A DNA stretch of 64,000 bases from Hymenobacter metallilatus (GTDB taxonomy: Bacteria; Bacteroidota; Bacteroidia; Cytophagales; Hymenobacteraceae). Shown one piece after another: positions 51,710 through 60,850 of this stretch (the stretch's first letter is position 1; every line of letters starts with the position of its first letter). The stretch lies in the NCBI RefSeq assembly GCF_003944705.1, contig NZ_RWIS01000014.1, forward strand, positions 89,918-153,917, written 5' to 3'. The translations under genes and the position numbers were made by a program. The notes under the pieces are model-generated. The model had not been told where the DNA came from. It saw only the letters and a program-made list of their open reading frames with translations, and did no database searches.

Positions 51710-52780
51710 CTATACCGTGTGTAGAATCACGTAGAGCGAGCCGGTCGAAATCACCACCCAGAGCAGGATGCCCAGCACGTAGGGCTTAATGCCCACCGAG
51801 CGCACCACCTTGGCCGACAGGCCCGCGCCGATAAAGAACAGCGTCACCGTGAGGCCGATTTTGGCCAGGTTCACCATCACCGGCCCCAGCGGCTTGGCGG
51901 CGGGCACGAAGGTATTGACGAGCATGGCGGCGATGAAGCCGAAGATGAAGTAGGGAATGGTGATTTTGACGCCTTTCTGCTTGAAAATCATGGCCGTGCC
52001 GATGGCCACCGGGATAATCCACAGGGCCCGGGCCAGCTTCACGGTGGTGGCCACTTCCAGGGCCTGGTTGCCGTAGGCCGCCGCCGCGCCCACCACCGAG
52101 CTGGTGTCGTGGATGGCAATGGCGCACCAGAGCCCGAATTGGTTCTGCGTCATGGCCAGCGCGTGGCCGATGGGCGGGAAGGCAAACAGGGCCACGGCAT
52201 TGAGCACGAACACCGTGCCTAGGGCCACCGACATTTCTTCGTCCTTGGCCCGCAGCACCGGCCCGATGGCCGCGATGGCCGAGCCCCCGCAAATGGCGGT
52301 GCCGCACGAAATCAGGTGCACCACGTGCTTGCCCAGCCCCAGCCAGCGGCCCACCACCAGGCCCAGCAGCAGCGTGCCGAAGATGGAGACGACCGTGAAA
52401 ATGATGCCCTCCTTGCCGGCCTGCACCGCCGCGTGGGCGTTCATCCCAAAGCCCAGCCCGATAACCGAGAACTGCAGCAGCTTGGCCGTGGCCTTTTTGG
52501 TTTGGGTCGTGAAGGGGTTGCCGATGGTCTGGGCCAGCACCAAGCCCAGGGCCAGGGCAATGGGTGGCGAGGCCCAGGGCGTAAGGCAGAACACGAAGAA
52601 CAGCACGAACACCACCTGCTTCAGCGTAAAGTCCTGCCCGAACAGCACGCGGGGCGTGTGCAGGTGGCGGAAGACGCCCGTGGTTTCGTTGAATTCGGGA
52701 GCGGCCGGCTCCTGCGCCGGAGCGGGAGCAAGCGGCGAATCGGGGGCTTGCGGAGTAGCGGGATGAACCGGGAGTGCCAT
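51710..52780 (-). CDS. YeiH-family putative sulfate exporter
   Basis: A 356-residue membrane protein with about ten helices. After a Pro/Ala-rich head (MALPVHPATPQAPDSPLAPA) come the family signatures: LLQFSVIGLGFGMNAHAAVQ, HLISCGTAICGGSAIAAIGP and AIAIHDTSSVVGAAAAYGNQ. YeiH proteins are predicted sulfate or sulfite exporters and are usually next to a LysR regulator (YeiE), as here (53534-54445). A TATATTTG box at 52806-52813 and a candidate LysR site at 52848-52865 lie upstream. Confidence 0.92.
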   Translation of the reverse strand: MALPVHPATPQAPDSPLAPAPAQEPAAPEFNETTGVFRHLHTPRVLFGQDFTLKQVVFVLFFVFCLTPWASPPIALALGLVLAQTIGNPFTTQTKKATAKLLQFSVIGLGFGMNAHAAVQAGKEGIIFTVVSIFGTLLLGLVVGRWLGLGKHVVHLISCGTAICGGSAIAAIGPVLRAKDEEMSVALGTVFVLNAVALFAFPPIGHALAMTQNQFGLWCAIAIHDTSSVVGAAAAYGNQALEVATTVKLARALWIIPVAIGTAMIFKQKGVKITIPYFIFGFIAAMLVNTFVPAAKPLGPVMVNLAKIGLTVTLFFIGAGLSAKVVRSVGIKPYVLGILLWVVISTGSLYVILHTV

Positions 52781-52805
52781 GAGCGGGAGGGGGTTGTTTC
52801 TGAGG

Positions 52806-52813
52806 CAAATATA
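52806..52813 (-). promoter_or_regulatory. -7 box of the YeiH-type gene
   Basis: TATATTTG on the minus strand fits TAnnTTTG and lies 26 bases upstream of the ATG. Confidence 0.6.
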
Positions 52814-52847
52814 CGGCGACCCCTACGCAAAGGATTATCCAATAGTG

Positions 52848-52865
52848 TTATCCCGCATAACCAAA
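52848..52865. promoter_or_regulatory. Candidate LysR-type operator, site 1
   Basis: GTTATCCCGCATAACCAA; GTTAT and ATAAC form an inverted repeat with a T-N11-A core, as in LysR sites. It precedes the YeiH-type gene and matches the site at 53512-53529 at 16 of 18 bases. Confidence 0.55.
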
Positions 52866-53005
52866 AGTTATTTGTGCCCTCAGCAGCCCATCGGCCGCGT
52901 ACTGACTTTAGGAGCCAGCATAGCCATCCCACCGGCTAAAACGCCAACGGCCGGCCCGTAGCGCACGAGCCGGCCGGTGGCCATCAGTAGCGGGCGGTAT
53001 TGGGC

Positions 53006-53407
53006 TTACAAGCCGGTTTGCTCGTCGTTCAAATCATAGACGTCGCCGCCGGCCATGCGCGGGTCATCAAGCGCATAGGCGGCTTTCTGCTCGCCGGGCG
53101 TGCCGTCTTCGGCCGCCTGCACCGCCTCCGTCGCTTGGTTCTGCTCCACGTGCCCGCGCTGCTGGCTGGGGTCGGCAATGGCTTCGGGCATGCAGTAGTG
53201 CTCGGTAGCAGCGGCGTGCTGGCCCCGAAACTCGCTGAACTCGTCGGGGTTATCGTTCGAGCCGTCGTTGGTCGGGGCCTGGTAGTGGCGGGGCGCGTGG
53301 GGGTCGGCCGGGTGGCCAAAGTCGCCGTAGTGCGGGGTGCCGTCGTGGGCGGCCTGCTCGTCGGCGGGCTGCTCATTGGTGGGGGTGGGCTGCGGGGTGT
53401 TTTCCAT
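53006..53407 (-). CDS. Hypothetical acidic, disordered protein
   Basis: A 133-residue hydrophilic protein starting MENTPQPTPTNEQPADEQAA. It is rich in Asp, Glu, Pro, His and Gln with no hydrophobic core or signal peptide, and ends LDDPRMAGGDVYDLNDEQTG. It is probably disordered. A candidate LysR site lies about 105 bases upstream, so it may be coregulated with the YeiH-type gene. No family recognised. Confidence 0.65.
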   Translation of the reverse strand: MENTPQPTPTNEQPADEQAAHDGTPHYGDFGHPADPHAPRHYQAPTNDGSNDNPDEFSEFRGQHAAATEHYCMPEAIADPSQQRGHVEQNQATEAVQAAEDGTPGEQKAAYALDDPRMAGGDVYDLNDEQTGL

Positions 53408-53511
53408 GAGGGTAAGCAAGTAGGATGAAGAGATGCGAACCACCCGGTCCGCGCTACGCTGCAATGGTACGTGAGCGGCTGCTAAAGTGGTATTACCAGC
53501 GGATACCGAAT

Positions 53512-53529
53512 GGTTATCCGGCATCACCA
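53512..53529. promoter_or_regulatory. Candidate LysR-type operator, site 2
   Basis: GTTATCCGGCATCACCAA lies between the LysR stop and the acidic gene. It matches site 1 at 16 of 18 bases. Nearby GGTAT and ATACC (53489-53508 region) add a further inverted repeat. Confidence 0.5.
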
Positions 53530-53533
53530 ACCT

Positions 53534-54445
53534 TTATTTAGCTCCCTTGAATTGCCCCTGCACGAAGCTCAGAAACCGCTGGGCCGGCCGGGCCAGCACC
53601 TGTCCCTGCACCCAGAGCGCCTCGAACTGCCGGGCCAGGTGCAGCCCTTCGATGGGCACGATTTCGAGCAGCCCGGCTGCCACCTCGCGGTCCAGGGCCC
53701 GGCGCGAGACGAAGCCCAGGGCCGCCGGTGCCGCTTCGAGGTAGCGCTTGATGGCTTCCGTATTGTCCAGGTAAAGGGCTACGGGAAGGCTGCTCAGCTT
53801 GATGTGCTGGGCCCGCAGGGCAAATTCGAGGATTTCCAGCGTGCCCGAGCCCCGCTCGCGCAACACCAGCGGGTGCGCCAGGGCTTCGGCCAGGGACAGT
53901 GGTGCGGCGGGCGGGCCGCCGGGCGTGGCGCGGCGCACCGCCACCAGCTCGTCGGGCAGCAACAGCTCGTAGTGCAGGTCGTGGCTTTTGGTGCGGCCTT
54001 CGACAAAGCCCAGGTCCAGCTCGCCGCGCAGCAGGGCGTCGGCAATGCGCTCGGAATTGGCGTTCAGGAACGAGAGCTGCACCTGCGGGTAGCGGGCCTG
54101 GAAGGCGGGCAGCAGCCCCGGCAGCACGTACTGGGCCAGGGTGGTGCTGGCCCCCAGGCGCAGGCGGCCGGCGGCCTCTTCGGGGTCGCGCAGGGCCAGG
54201 AGCTGGTCTTCGAGCTGCTGCTGGGCGGCGGCGGCGGCCTCGGCATGGGCGTGGAGCAGGCGGCCGGCCTCGGTGAGGCTCACGCGGTTGCCGCGCCGCT
54301 CCAGCAGGCGCTGGCCGTACTGGGCTTCCAGCTCGCGGATGTGCTTGGTGACGGCCGGCTGGCTCACAAACAGCTCCTGACCGGCCTTCGTGAAGCTCAG
54401 GTGCCGGGCCACGGCGGCAAATACGCGCAGACGAAAATCGGACAT
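53534..54445 (-). CDS. LysR-family transcriptional regulator (YeiE-like)
   Basis: A 303-residue activator starting MSDFRLRVFAAVARHLSFTK. The HTH is HLSFTKAGQELFVSQPAVTK followed by HIRELEAQYGQRLLERRGNR; the effector domain shows GASTTLAQYVLPGLLPAFQA and LREHGSGTLE-type segments (LRERGSGTLEILEFALR). It is close to CysB/CbbR/YeiE-type regulators and stands two genes upstream of the YeiH-type exporter. It probably binds the two matching sites at 52848 and 53512 in response to a sulfur or redox signal. Its start is 14 bases from the left end of the second Tn3 element. Confidence 0.92.
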   Translation of the reverse strand: MSDFRLRVFAAVARHLSFTKAGQELFVSQPAVTKHIRELEAQYGQRLLERRGNRVSLTEAGRLLHAHAEAAAAAQQQLEDQLLALRDPEEAAGRLRLGASTTLAQYVLPGLLPAFQARYPQVQLSFLNANSERIADALLRGELDLGFVEGRTKSHDLHYELLLPDELVAVRRATPGGPPAAPLSLAEALAHPLVLRERGSGTLEILEFALRAQHIKLSSLPVALYLDNTEAIKRYLEAAPAALGFVSRRALDREVAAGLLEIVPIEGLHLARQFEALWVQGQVLARPAQRFLSFVQGQFKGAK

Positions 54446-54458
54446 GGGCGCAAAGTAG

Positions 54459-54495
54459 GGTGTTGTTAAACAAATAGGGGAAAACCTCCGACTCG
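54459..54495 (+). repeat. Left terminal inverted repeat of Tn3 element 2
   Basis: Begins GGTGTTGTTAAACAAATAGG and continues AAAACCTCCGACTCG. It matches the right copy at 58380-58416 at about 32 of 37 positions. The outer boundary is judged from where the two copies stop matching. Confidence 0.75.
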
Positions 54496-54498
54496 GCG

Positions 54499-57400
54499 CT
54501 ACGCCGGTTTGCTCGGTGGCTGCCAGGTGCTGATCAAGTCCATGTCGAACGGGGCGTCGGCCGGCAGGGGCTGGTCGGAGAAGTCGTACTCGCCGTGCAG
54601 GTTCAGGTGGCGGTAGGAGAGCACCGCCGAGGGCGAGAGCGTGGCCAGTGCGGCGGCCTGCTGGTCGGGCGGTAGCCCGGCCAGGTGCTGGGAGAGGTGC
54701 AGGTAGTTCCAGCAGATGATGGCGTTCATCAGCAGGCGCTTGCAGGTGTCGGCCACCAACTGCTCGGAGCGGGTGGCGGCGTGAAACTCTTGGTTGCGCC
54801 CGTGCCAGACGGCGTGGGCGAGTCGATGAGCGCTTTCGCCCTTGTTGAGCTGTTTCTGGATGCGCTGGCGAAGCTCCACCTGGTCGACGTAGCGCAGCAG
54901 GAACTCGGTTTTGACCAGCCGGCCCAGCTCTTTCAGGGCCCGGTAGAGCGGGTGCTGGCGGGCGTAGGAGTTGAGCCGGCCGAAGAGGCGCGAGGCCTCG
55001 CTGTGGCGCAGCTTCAGGGTGACGACCAGGCGTAGCACCTCATCCCAGTGCCGGGCGATGCGCTCGGGGTCCAGGCGCGCGTCGGGCAGCAGCGTCTGGC
55101 CGAGCTGGCGGTGGGTGGACACGGGTTCCCAGCTGTAGAGCTGCTGGTTGGTGAGCTGGCGAATGCGCGGCTCGTAGGCAATGCCCAGCAGGCGGGTCAC
55201 GGCGAAGATGACTTCGGTGTAGCCGTGCGTGTCGGTGCTGTGCACGTCGGTGGGGCGCTGGGCGTGGCGCAGCAGTCCCTCCAGCAAATGCGTGGCCTCG
55301 CGGTCGGCGGCGCTGAACACGGTCGAGTCGAAGACCAGCAACGTCTCGTCCACGTAGGAGTAGGCCGTCAGGCCGCGCCGGTTGCCGAAGTACTTGAACG
55401 AGGCGCTGCCGGCCAGCGAATCCACGGCCAGGTCGACCTTCTGCCCGTCACTGCTGCTGTGCAACACGTTGGGCGAGAAGCGGAACGCCTCGCGCAGGCG
55501 CAGCTGTCGGGTGAAGTCCAGAATCAGTTCGTTGGCCTGGCGCAGGTTGTCGAGCGTGAAGTGGGTGCTGGCCAGCCGTTGCAAGGCGGCTTCGTCCACC
55601 TGCGGGGCAACCTGGGCCAGGCGGCGTAATCCCAGGTTACAGCCGAGCCCTACCAGCGCGGCCAGCAGTTGCGACAGCGGCGGCGGGGTGCGGGCGTGTT
55701 TGCTGGGCAGCGAGCTGAAGGCTGTGTCGAAGCCCGTGAGCCGTGCCACGCTGGTGAGCACTTCGCGCAGGGGCACCACCCGGTGGCGGGGAAACAAGTG
55801 CGCCGGCAGGCGCGGCTGCTCGGCCGGCAGCCGGGGCGTGGTCAGCCGGTAGCGCCCGGTCGGGGTGCGGTGCGCGTGCGGGTTGGCTGCCTCGGCCAAG
55901 TGGGCATTCGTGGCGGCGAACTGCGCCCGCAGCTGCTCCTGCAGCGTCGCCTGGACCGTGGCAAAGTCGCGCCAGGCCCCCAGGCCGGCCTGTTCCAGCA
56001 GCGCCTCGCGCTGCCTGGCCCACTGCGCGGCCGGCAGCAGGTAGTGCTCGAAGGCGCGGTACTGGTAGCAGCAGGTGAAGTTGAGCTGGCCGGACTTGAC
56101 CGCGGCGGCCATCTCCACCAGCAATAGGGCTTTGTAGAGGGACGTACGCAACCGGCCCTGGTCGTCGAGCACGTGGGCGCGCTGGGCCAGGGAAAGAAAG
56201 GCCATCGGCACGTGGGCGCCTAGTGCCCCGTCGTGCTGCTGGTAGTGGCGCACGGCCCGCCCCAGCTCAGCGTGGGTGGTGGCTTCGTCCACGACCAGCT
56301 CCCGCACCAGCGTCCCGAGCTTGGTCTGCAGGCGCAGCGAGGCGGCGGCCAGCGCTTCGTAGAACAGGGCCTCGCCGGCCTGCTGCTCGGTGGCCGCGCG
56401 CAACTGCTCCAGCTGCTGGTGGTCTTCGCGGAGCTGCGTGGCCGTAACCTGGTGGCGCTGCAGCAGCGCGTCGATGCGCGCCAGCTTCTGCTCGGCCGGC
56501 ACGTCGGGGGCGTCGACCAGGGCACGAATCTGGGTCAGGGCTTGCAGGTGCCGGTAGCCGCGGCCGGTGACCTGGCTGGTCAGCTGCTGGGTGGCCGTGC
56601 GCTGCTGGTAGAGCGTTTCCTTCACCTGCTCGCGGCATTGGTTCACCACACTGGTTACGGTCTGCAGCAGCGTGTCGACCAGCGCATCGCCCAGTTCGTA
56701 GTACTGGTGCACCATGAAGCTGAGCAGGTAGAGGTAGCGCCGCTCGTCACGGCGGTAGAGCTGCGCGGCCTGGGCCCGCAGCACGTACTCGGCGTAGTAG
56801 GTGATGGCCTGGTCCGACAGGCGCAGGCGCTGCCAGAGCGGCTGCAGCTGCGCGAAGAGCTGGCGCAGGGCGGCAAAATGCGTGACCCGTTCGCGGAGTT
56901 CGCCTGCGCGCAGCCCCTGGCGGATGCGTTTGAGGAAGGTAAGCGGGTAGCGCCGGTCGGCCGCCGTCTCACGCGGGTCCTCCGCGTCGGCGTCGTCGGC
57001 GGCCAGCAGCCGGTCCAGCAAGCGCTGCTCACCGGGCCGCAGGTGCTGCTGCACGCGGCGCAGCAGCCGTTTCTCGAAGGCCAGCAGCGCCCGCGTGATC
57101 AGGTTGGCCAGGGCGAAGTAGGTGGGCAGCTCCAGGCGGTGCTCGTGCAGGAACAGCACCAGGTAATCAAAGACCGCCGCCGGCTTCAGGTGCTGGCTGC
57201 TCAGGCGGAGCGCTTCCTGGTAGAGCCGTTCCGCGGCGGCCGCGTCGAAGCGCCCGATACCCAGTTGGTCGCAGATGAGCTGCTGGTGGGCGTAGTAGCG
57301 GGCGTCGGCGTAGCGGGCGGGCGCGAACTCGGCCGGGGCCACGCCCAACTGCCGCGCCACGAAGGCCACATCGGCCGCGTGGTAGCGCGTGGCCACGTAG

Positions 57401-57597
57401 AAGCGCTGGCTGATCTGGAAGTAGCCCAGTTGCAGCATGAACCCGACGCGGTTGGCCGGGGTCAGCATCCGGGCCAGGTGCGGCTCGGCCCACGCGGGGA
57501 CGGCAAAGACCCGCGCCTGCTCGGCCGCCGGCACCACGGGCGGCTGCTCGTAGAGCTCACGCTCCTTGCCCAGGTGAATCCGCAGGTGCGTGGCCAT
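54499..57597 (-). mobile_element. tnpA: Tn3-family transposase (TnpA), element 2
   Basis: A 1032-residue DDE transposase, only distantly like the one at 29815. It starts MATHLRIHLGKERELYEQPP. The catalytic part contains DVHSTDTHGYTEVIFAVTRL, EPRIRQLTNQQLYSWEPVST and AHAVWHGRNQEFHAATRSEQ. The stop lies within a few bases of the left inverted repeat, and the resolvase is divergent with a 138-base gap holding the res site: the classic Tn3 layout. The element appears complete and carries no cargo genes. Confidence 0.95.
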
Positions 57598-57666
57598 AGT
57601 GGGGGCGAAAACCGATGGGCTTAACGACCGTTATTTCTACCCACCAATGATAGCGTTAACGTCCAT

Positions 57667-57695
57667 GTAAAGGTATCGAAAACCGGTACCTTTAC
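57667..57695. promoter_or_regulatory. Candidate res subsite of Tn3 element 2
   Basis: GTAAAGGTA and TACCTTTAC are perfect inverted repeats 11 bases apart in the gap between the divergent transposase and resolvase genes. This fits a resolvase crossover or binding site that also lies over the promoters. Confidence 0.65.
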
Positions 57696-57735
57696 GAAGC
57701 GCATTTACCTTATCGCTACCCTGCCCGTTTTGCCC

Positions 57736-58374
57736 ATGCTAGTTGGCTACGTCCGCGTCTCCACGAGCGCCCAATCGGCCGAGAGCCAGAAGAGCCTCAT
57801 CGCCCGCTATCTGGTCGAGCACCGCTGGACCCTCGACGAGTGGATTGAAGTAGAAATGTCTTCCCGCCGCACCGCCGGGCAGCGCCGCCTGCCCGAGCTG
57901 CTGGCCAAGGTTGCTGCCGGCGATACGGTCATCGTCTCCGAGCTCTCCCGGCTGGGCCGCTCGCTGCGCGAAGTGCTGGGCCTGATTGAGGAGCTGATTC
58001 ACCAGAAGCGGTGCCGGCTGATCCTGGTCAAGCAGGGCCTGGACCTGGACCCGCAGAATCACCGCGACATGACCCACAAAATCCTGCTCACCATTTTCGC
58101 CATGCTGGCCGAGCTGGAGCGGGACTTCGTGTCCGAGCGCACGAAGGAAGGCTTGCGGGCGCGGCGCGAGCAGGGCATCGTGCTGGGCAAGCCCAAGGGT
58201 GTGGTGCAGCCCTCCATGTACGACGCCGACCGCGAGCGGATTCTGCACCTGCATGCGCTGGGCGTACCGCTCACCACCATCGTGGACGTGCACCTGAAGT
58301 ACGGCAAGTACCTCTCCCTGAAAAACTACCTGGCCAAACTGCAGCGGCAACCGAGCCGAAATGCCGCCCCCTAA
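57736..58374 (+). CDS. Serine resolvase (TnpR) of Tn3 element 2
   Basis: A 212-residue serine recombinase; ATG 57736 is preferred over a TTG two codons earlier. MLVGYVRVSTSAQSAESQKS holds the active Ser near residue 10, followed by TVIVSELSRLGRSLREVLGL. The E helix is AMLAELERDFVSERTKEGLR, and the tail (ARREQGIVLGKPKGV) ends in a C-terminal DNA-binding part with LHALGVPLTTIVDVHL. It resolves cointegrates at the res site just upstream. Confidence 0.93.
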   Translation: MLVGYVRVSTSAQSAESQKSLIARYLVEHRWTLDEWIEVEMSSRRTAGQRRLPELLAKVAAGDTVIVSELSRLGRSLREVLGLIEELIHQKRCRLILVKQGLDLDPQNHRDMTHKILLTIFAMLAELERDFVSERTKEGLRARREQGIVLGKPKGVVQPSMYDADRERILHLHALGVPLTTIVDVHLKYGKYLSLKNYLAKLQRQPSRNAAP

Positions 58375-58379
58375 CCGGA

Positions 58380-58416
58380 CGACTCGGAGGTTTTACCCTA
58401 TTTGTTCAAAAACACC
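58380..58416 (-). repeat. Right terminal inverted repeat of Tn3 element 2
   Basis: On the minus strand reads GGTGTTTTTGAACAAATAGG then TAAAACCTCCGAGTCG, matching the left repeat at 54459-54495. Downstream (58417-58558) is an AT-rich stretch with no gene. No exact 5-base target duplication was recognised. Confidence 0.75.
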
Positions 58417-58558
58417 TAAATTACCTATATAATTATAATTTTTTTATCTACTATGCGCCGTATGGGCACTCTTTGGGAGCCAGCAGCCTACAGAAGGAAG
58501 CCCGCGGTCTGGTTGGGAAAAACGATTTCTCCAGCCAACCGCTGGCAGCTCAACAGCG

Positions 58559-59440
58559 CTAGCTTTCTTCTGCTTTTGCGAACCCAACTGATTCACGAAA
58601 AAACTGCGGCGATACGGCCGTATTTTTCTTGAAGAAGCGGCTGAAATAGTGTTCATCCCCGAAGCCCAGCGCGAAGGCGATAGCCTTGACGGATTGACTG
58701 GTTAGGTACAGTTCGCGTTTGGCCTCCATAATGATTCGCTCCGTGATGAGTTGGCTGAGCGTCTTCTGATAATGGGACTTGACTAGGCGCGTTAGGCTTC
58801 GGGCGGGAACTCGTAACAGGTCGGCATACTCCCCGGCCGTGTGCAGGTGGCGGTAGTGCGTATTAATGGCCTCTTGCAGTTGCTGCAGCAGCCAGGGCTC
58901 CCGGCCAGACGGGTTCTGCTCGGTGCCTAAGGCGGGCTGTGCGGTGCGGATACGGATAGCTTTCAGCAAAAAGAGCTTCAGATATAATACGATGGACTCT
59001 TGTTGTGCCACCTCCGGGCGCCGTACTTCCGCTTGCATCAGCGCTGCCAGGGCGGCAAATTCACGCACCGCCTCTGCTGTAACCGGGAAAAAGGGCGGCT
59101 CAAAAATGGTGTTGAACAAGATGCCATTGCTAGCTACCTCCTGCTGATGCCGGTAGATGCAGAAAAAGTCGGCATGAAAATCTAGGACCAGGCCCGCTAC
59201 AGCGGTGCTGGCTTGGATAGTGTAGGGTTGGTACGGGCCAAAACAACACAGCGTACTGCCAGCAAACAGGTAGGTGGCAAAGTTGGCGCGTAGCTCGCCG
59301 CTACCCTGCGTAAGCAGAACGAGGGAGTAATAATTATTGCGTTGCAAGTAATTAAACGGGGTATCGTCGCTAAAGGAGTAGCTTCGAAACGCTAATTCAC
59401 CCGTGTGCGGATGCGTTAGCAGGAGACAGTCAATCGCCAT
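58559..59440 (-). CDS. AraC-family transcriptional regulator
   Basis: A 293-residue regulator. The N-terminal half looks like an AraC cupin sensor (YSLVLLTQGSGELRANFATY, AGLVLDFHADFFCIYRHQQE). The C-terminal double HTH is AGEYADLLRVPARSLTRLVK and KAIAFALGFGDEHYFSRFFK, ending NTAVSPQFFRESVG. It is followed by a strong terminator shared with the ABM gene. Its target is not evident. Confidence 0.9.
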   Translation of the reverse strand: MAIDCLLLTHPHTGELAFRSYSFSDDTPFNYLQRNNYYSLVLLTQGSGELRANFATYLFAGSTLCCFGPYQPYTIQASTAVAGLVLDFHADFFCIYRHQQEVASNGILFNTIFEPPFFPVTAEAVREFAALAALMQAEVRRPEVAQQESIVLYLKLFLLKAIRIRTAQPALGTEQNPSGREPWLLQQLQEAINTHYRHLHTAGEYADLLRVPARSLTRLVKSHYQKTLSQLITERIIMEAKRELYLTSQSVKAIAFALGFGDEHYFSRFFKKNTAVSPQFFRESVGFAKAEES

Positions 59441-59486
59441 CGCGTGAGGAGAATACTAGCTAGCCAACTGGACTGCCTGCCCACCG

Positions 59487-59530
59487 GCCCCTAAAGCGAC
59501 CCATGCCTGGGCATAGGTCGCTTTAGGGGC
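59487..59530. terminator. Strong hairpin between AraC and ABM genes
   Basis: GCCCCTAAAGCGACC (59487-59501) and its exact complement GGTCGCTTTAGGGGC (59516-59530) enclose a 14-base loop. Downstream lies the ABM gene stop, so it can end the minus-strand ABM transcript. Confidence 0.75.
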
Positions 59531-59536
59531 TGGCAA

Positions 59537-59830
59537 TTATTTGGCAGCCAAGATAGCTACTTGTTCAATGACGGGTGGCACGGCCAGCAGGTCGGCCGCC
59601 TGGGCCATCAACGCAGCGGCAATAGGACCGTTAAGATGCGCCTGCCGGCCCGCTTCATCCGGAAAGGTATCAAAGATACCGAAGGTGGCCGGACCCAGCT
59701 GAATGGCATACCAGGTTATGGTAGCCGGCTCTTGCTGAGCCAGGGGCAGACCGCCCGTCAAAAAATCGAGTACTGCCTGCTCTTTACCGGGCTTCGCTTC
59801 GAGCCGGACCAGCAATCCTACATTCTTCAT
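59537..59830 (-). CDS. Antibiotic biosynthesis monooxygenase (ABM) domain protein
   Basis: A 97-residue small dimeric alpha/beta-barrel protein. ATG 59830 starts MKNVGLLVRLEAKPGKEQAV. The fold is seen in LTGGLPLAQQEPATITWYAI, FGIFDTFPDEAGRQAHLNGP and AQAADLLAVPPVIEQVAIL, as in YgiN/quinol-monooxygenase relatives. Function could be quinone-linked or aldehyde-linked oxidation; not determined. The 519 bases upstream to 60349 are without a gene. Confidence 0.88.
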   Translation of the reverse strand: MKNVGLLVRLEAKPGKEQAVLDFLTGGLPLAQQEPATITWYAIQLGPATFGIFDTFPDEAGRQAHLNGPIAAALMAQAADLLAVPPVIEQVAILAAK

Positions 59831-60349
59831 GGAAGTGGGGGTTGGGTGAATTGACATAACAAAGGTGCTGCCTCTCCGAAAGGATTAACATGGACGAACG
59901 CAACTAGTGGCTGGACAAAAAGACCATATCCTCAGGATTCTCTACTAGCGAGAGAACATGACAAAGGTCCCTCGGCGGCCTACCCCCGTGCATTATCATA
60001 GGGGAAGAAGTGCGGGCGGTGAGGCCTGAAAACAAGGTGTTGCCCCAGGGGCTAGCGCTTTATAGCCAGCCAAATGAAATGAGGAGGCCGCCCCTAAACA
60101 ACTCGGCGAGGTGCCTGCGAATGCCGGGCCAGGGTACGCCACGGCTGCCGCCGCACCCGTCGGCCTCAGCGCCCGGTAACAACCAGCCCCAGACTAGGCG
60201 GAGGGGACTAGCACTATCCTCGCAAAGTACTGCATAATCCTAGCAATCTTATGATTTGGCGCAACCGTCCAGTAGGGAGCCTGGTTCATACGGCAGCCTG
60301 CTACCCCGGCTGGCCTTGCTACATTCCCACCTTATTCCCCTCCACACCC
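59831..60349. other. Gene-free interval
   Basis: About 520 bases between the ABM gene and the GlcG/HbpS gene. A short plus frame (60010-60237) has Pro/Arg-rich composition typical of noise. I see no tRNA, repeat or clear promoter; a modest lower GC stretch lies around 59880-60010. Confidence 0.6.
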
Positions 60350-60757
60350 ATGGGTATTTCCCTCGAACAGGCGCAGGCTGCCGTGCAGGCAGCCTACCAA
60401 AAATCGCTCGAAATAGGCGTCAAGATGAACATTGCCATCGTCGATGCCGGCGCCAACCTCGTGGCGTTTGCCCGCATGGACGACGCCTGGCTCGGCTCAC
60501 TCGACATTTCGATTAAGAAGGCTAAGACGGCCCGCTTCTTCGATATGCCCACCGGTGACCTTGGCCAGGCCAGCCAGCCCGGCGGCCCGCTCTTCAATAT
60601 TGAGGTCTCGAACGGCGGCCTCATCACCTTCCCCGGTGGCCTGCCCATCAAGGACGGCAGCGGCAAAATCATCGGCGCCATTGGCGTCTCGGGCGACACG
60701 GTCGAGAACGACCATACCGTAGCCGAAGCGGGCTCAAACGCCGTGGCCGGCCAGTAA
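60350..60757 (+). CDS. GlcG/HbpS-family protein
   Basis: A 135-residue protein starting MGISLEQAQAAVQAAYQKSL; the ATG at 60350 matches the family start. The core is VKMNIAIVDAGANLVAFARM, SLDISIKKAKTARFFDMPTG and GLPIKDGSGKIIGAIGVSGD, the heme-binding HbpS/GlcG fold. Family members bind heme or a small cofactor and often sit beside oxidoreductases. It is followed by a strong terminator and then the formaldehyde-dehydrogenase-like gene. Confidence 0.92.
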   Translation: MGISLEQAQAAVQAAYQKSLEIGVKMNIAIVDAGANLVAFARMDDAWLGSLDISIKKAKTARFFDMPTGDLGQASQPGGPLFNIEVSNGGLITFPGGLPIKDGSGKIIGAIGVSGDTVENDHTVAEAGSNAVAGQ

Positions 60758-60779
60758 GGCAGCGTTCTCCATGTTCAGG

Positions 60780-60819
60780 AAAAAGCGGCGGGCCTGGCTG
60801 GCTGGGCCCGCCGCTTTTT
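60780..60819 (+). terminator. Intrinsic terminator after the GlcG/HbpS gene
   Basis: AAAAAGCGGCGGGCC pairs perfectly with GGCCCGCCGCTTTTT, with the T-run on the plus strand. It lies between the GlcG gene and the dehydrogenase gene. Confidence 0.85.
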
Positions 60820-60850
60820 CCTTTTATTCTCTAAAACCACCCAACTCAAT

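Noticed and set aside
54450..58425. Five-base target duplication around Tn3 element 2
   Set aside because: No identical 5-mers flank the judged ends; the flanks AGTAG and TAAAT differ.
60010..60237. 75-codon plus frame in the gene-free interval
   Set aside because: Pro/Arg-rich, no start context, no domain; typical of chance frames.
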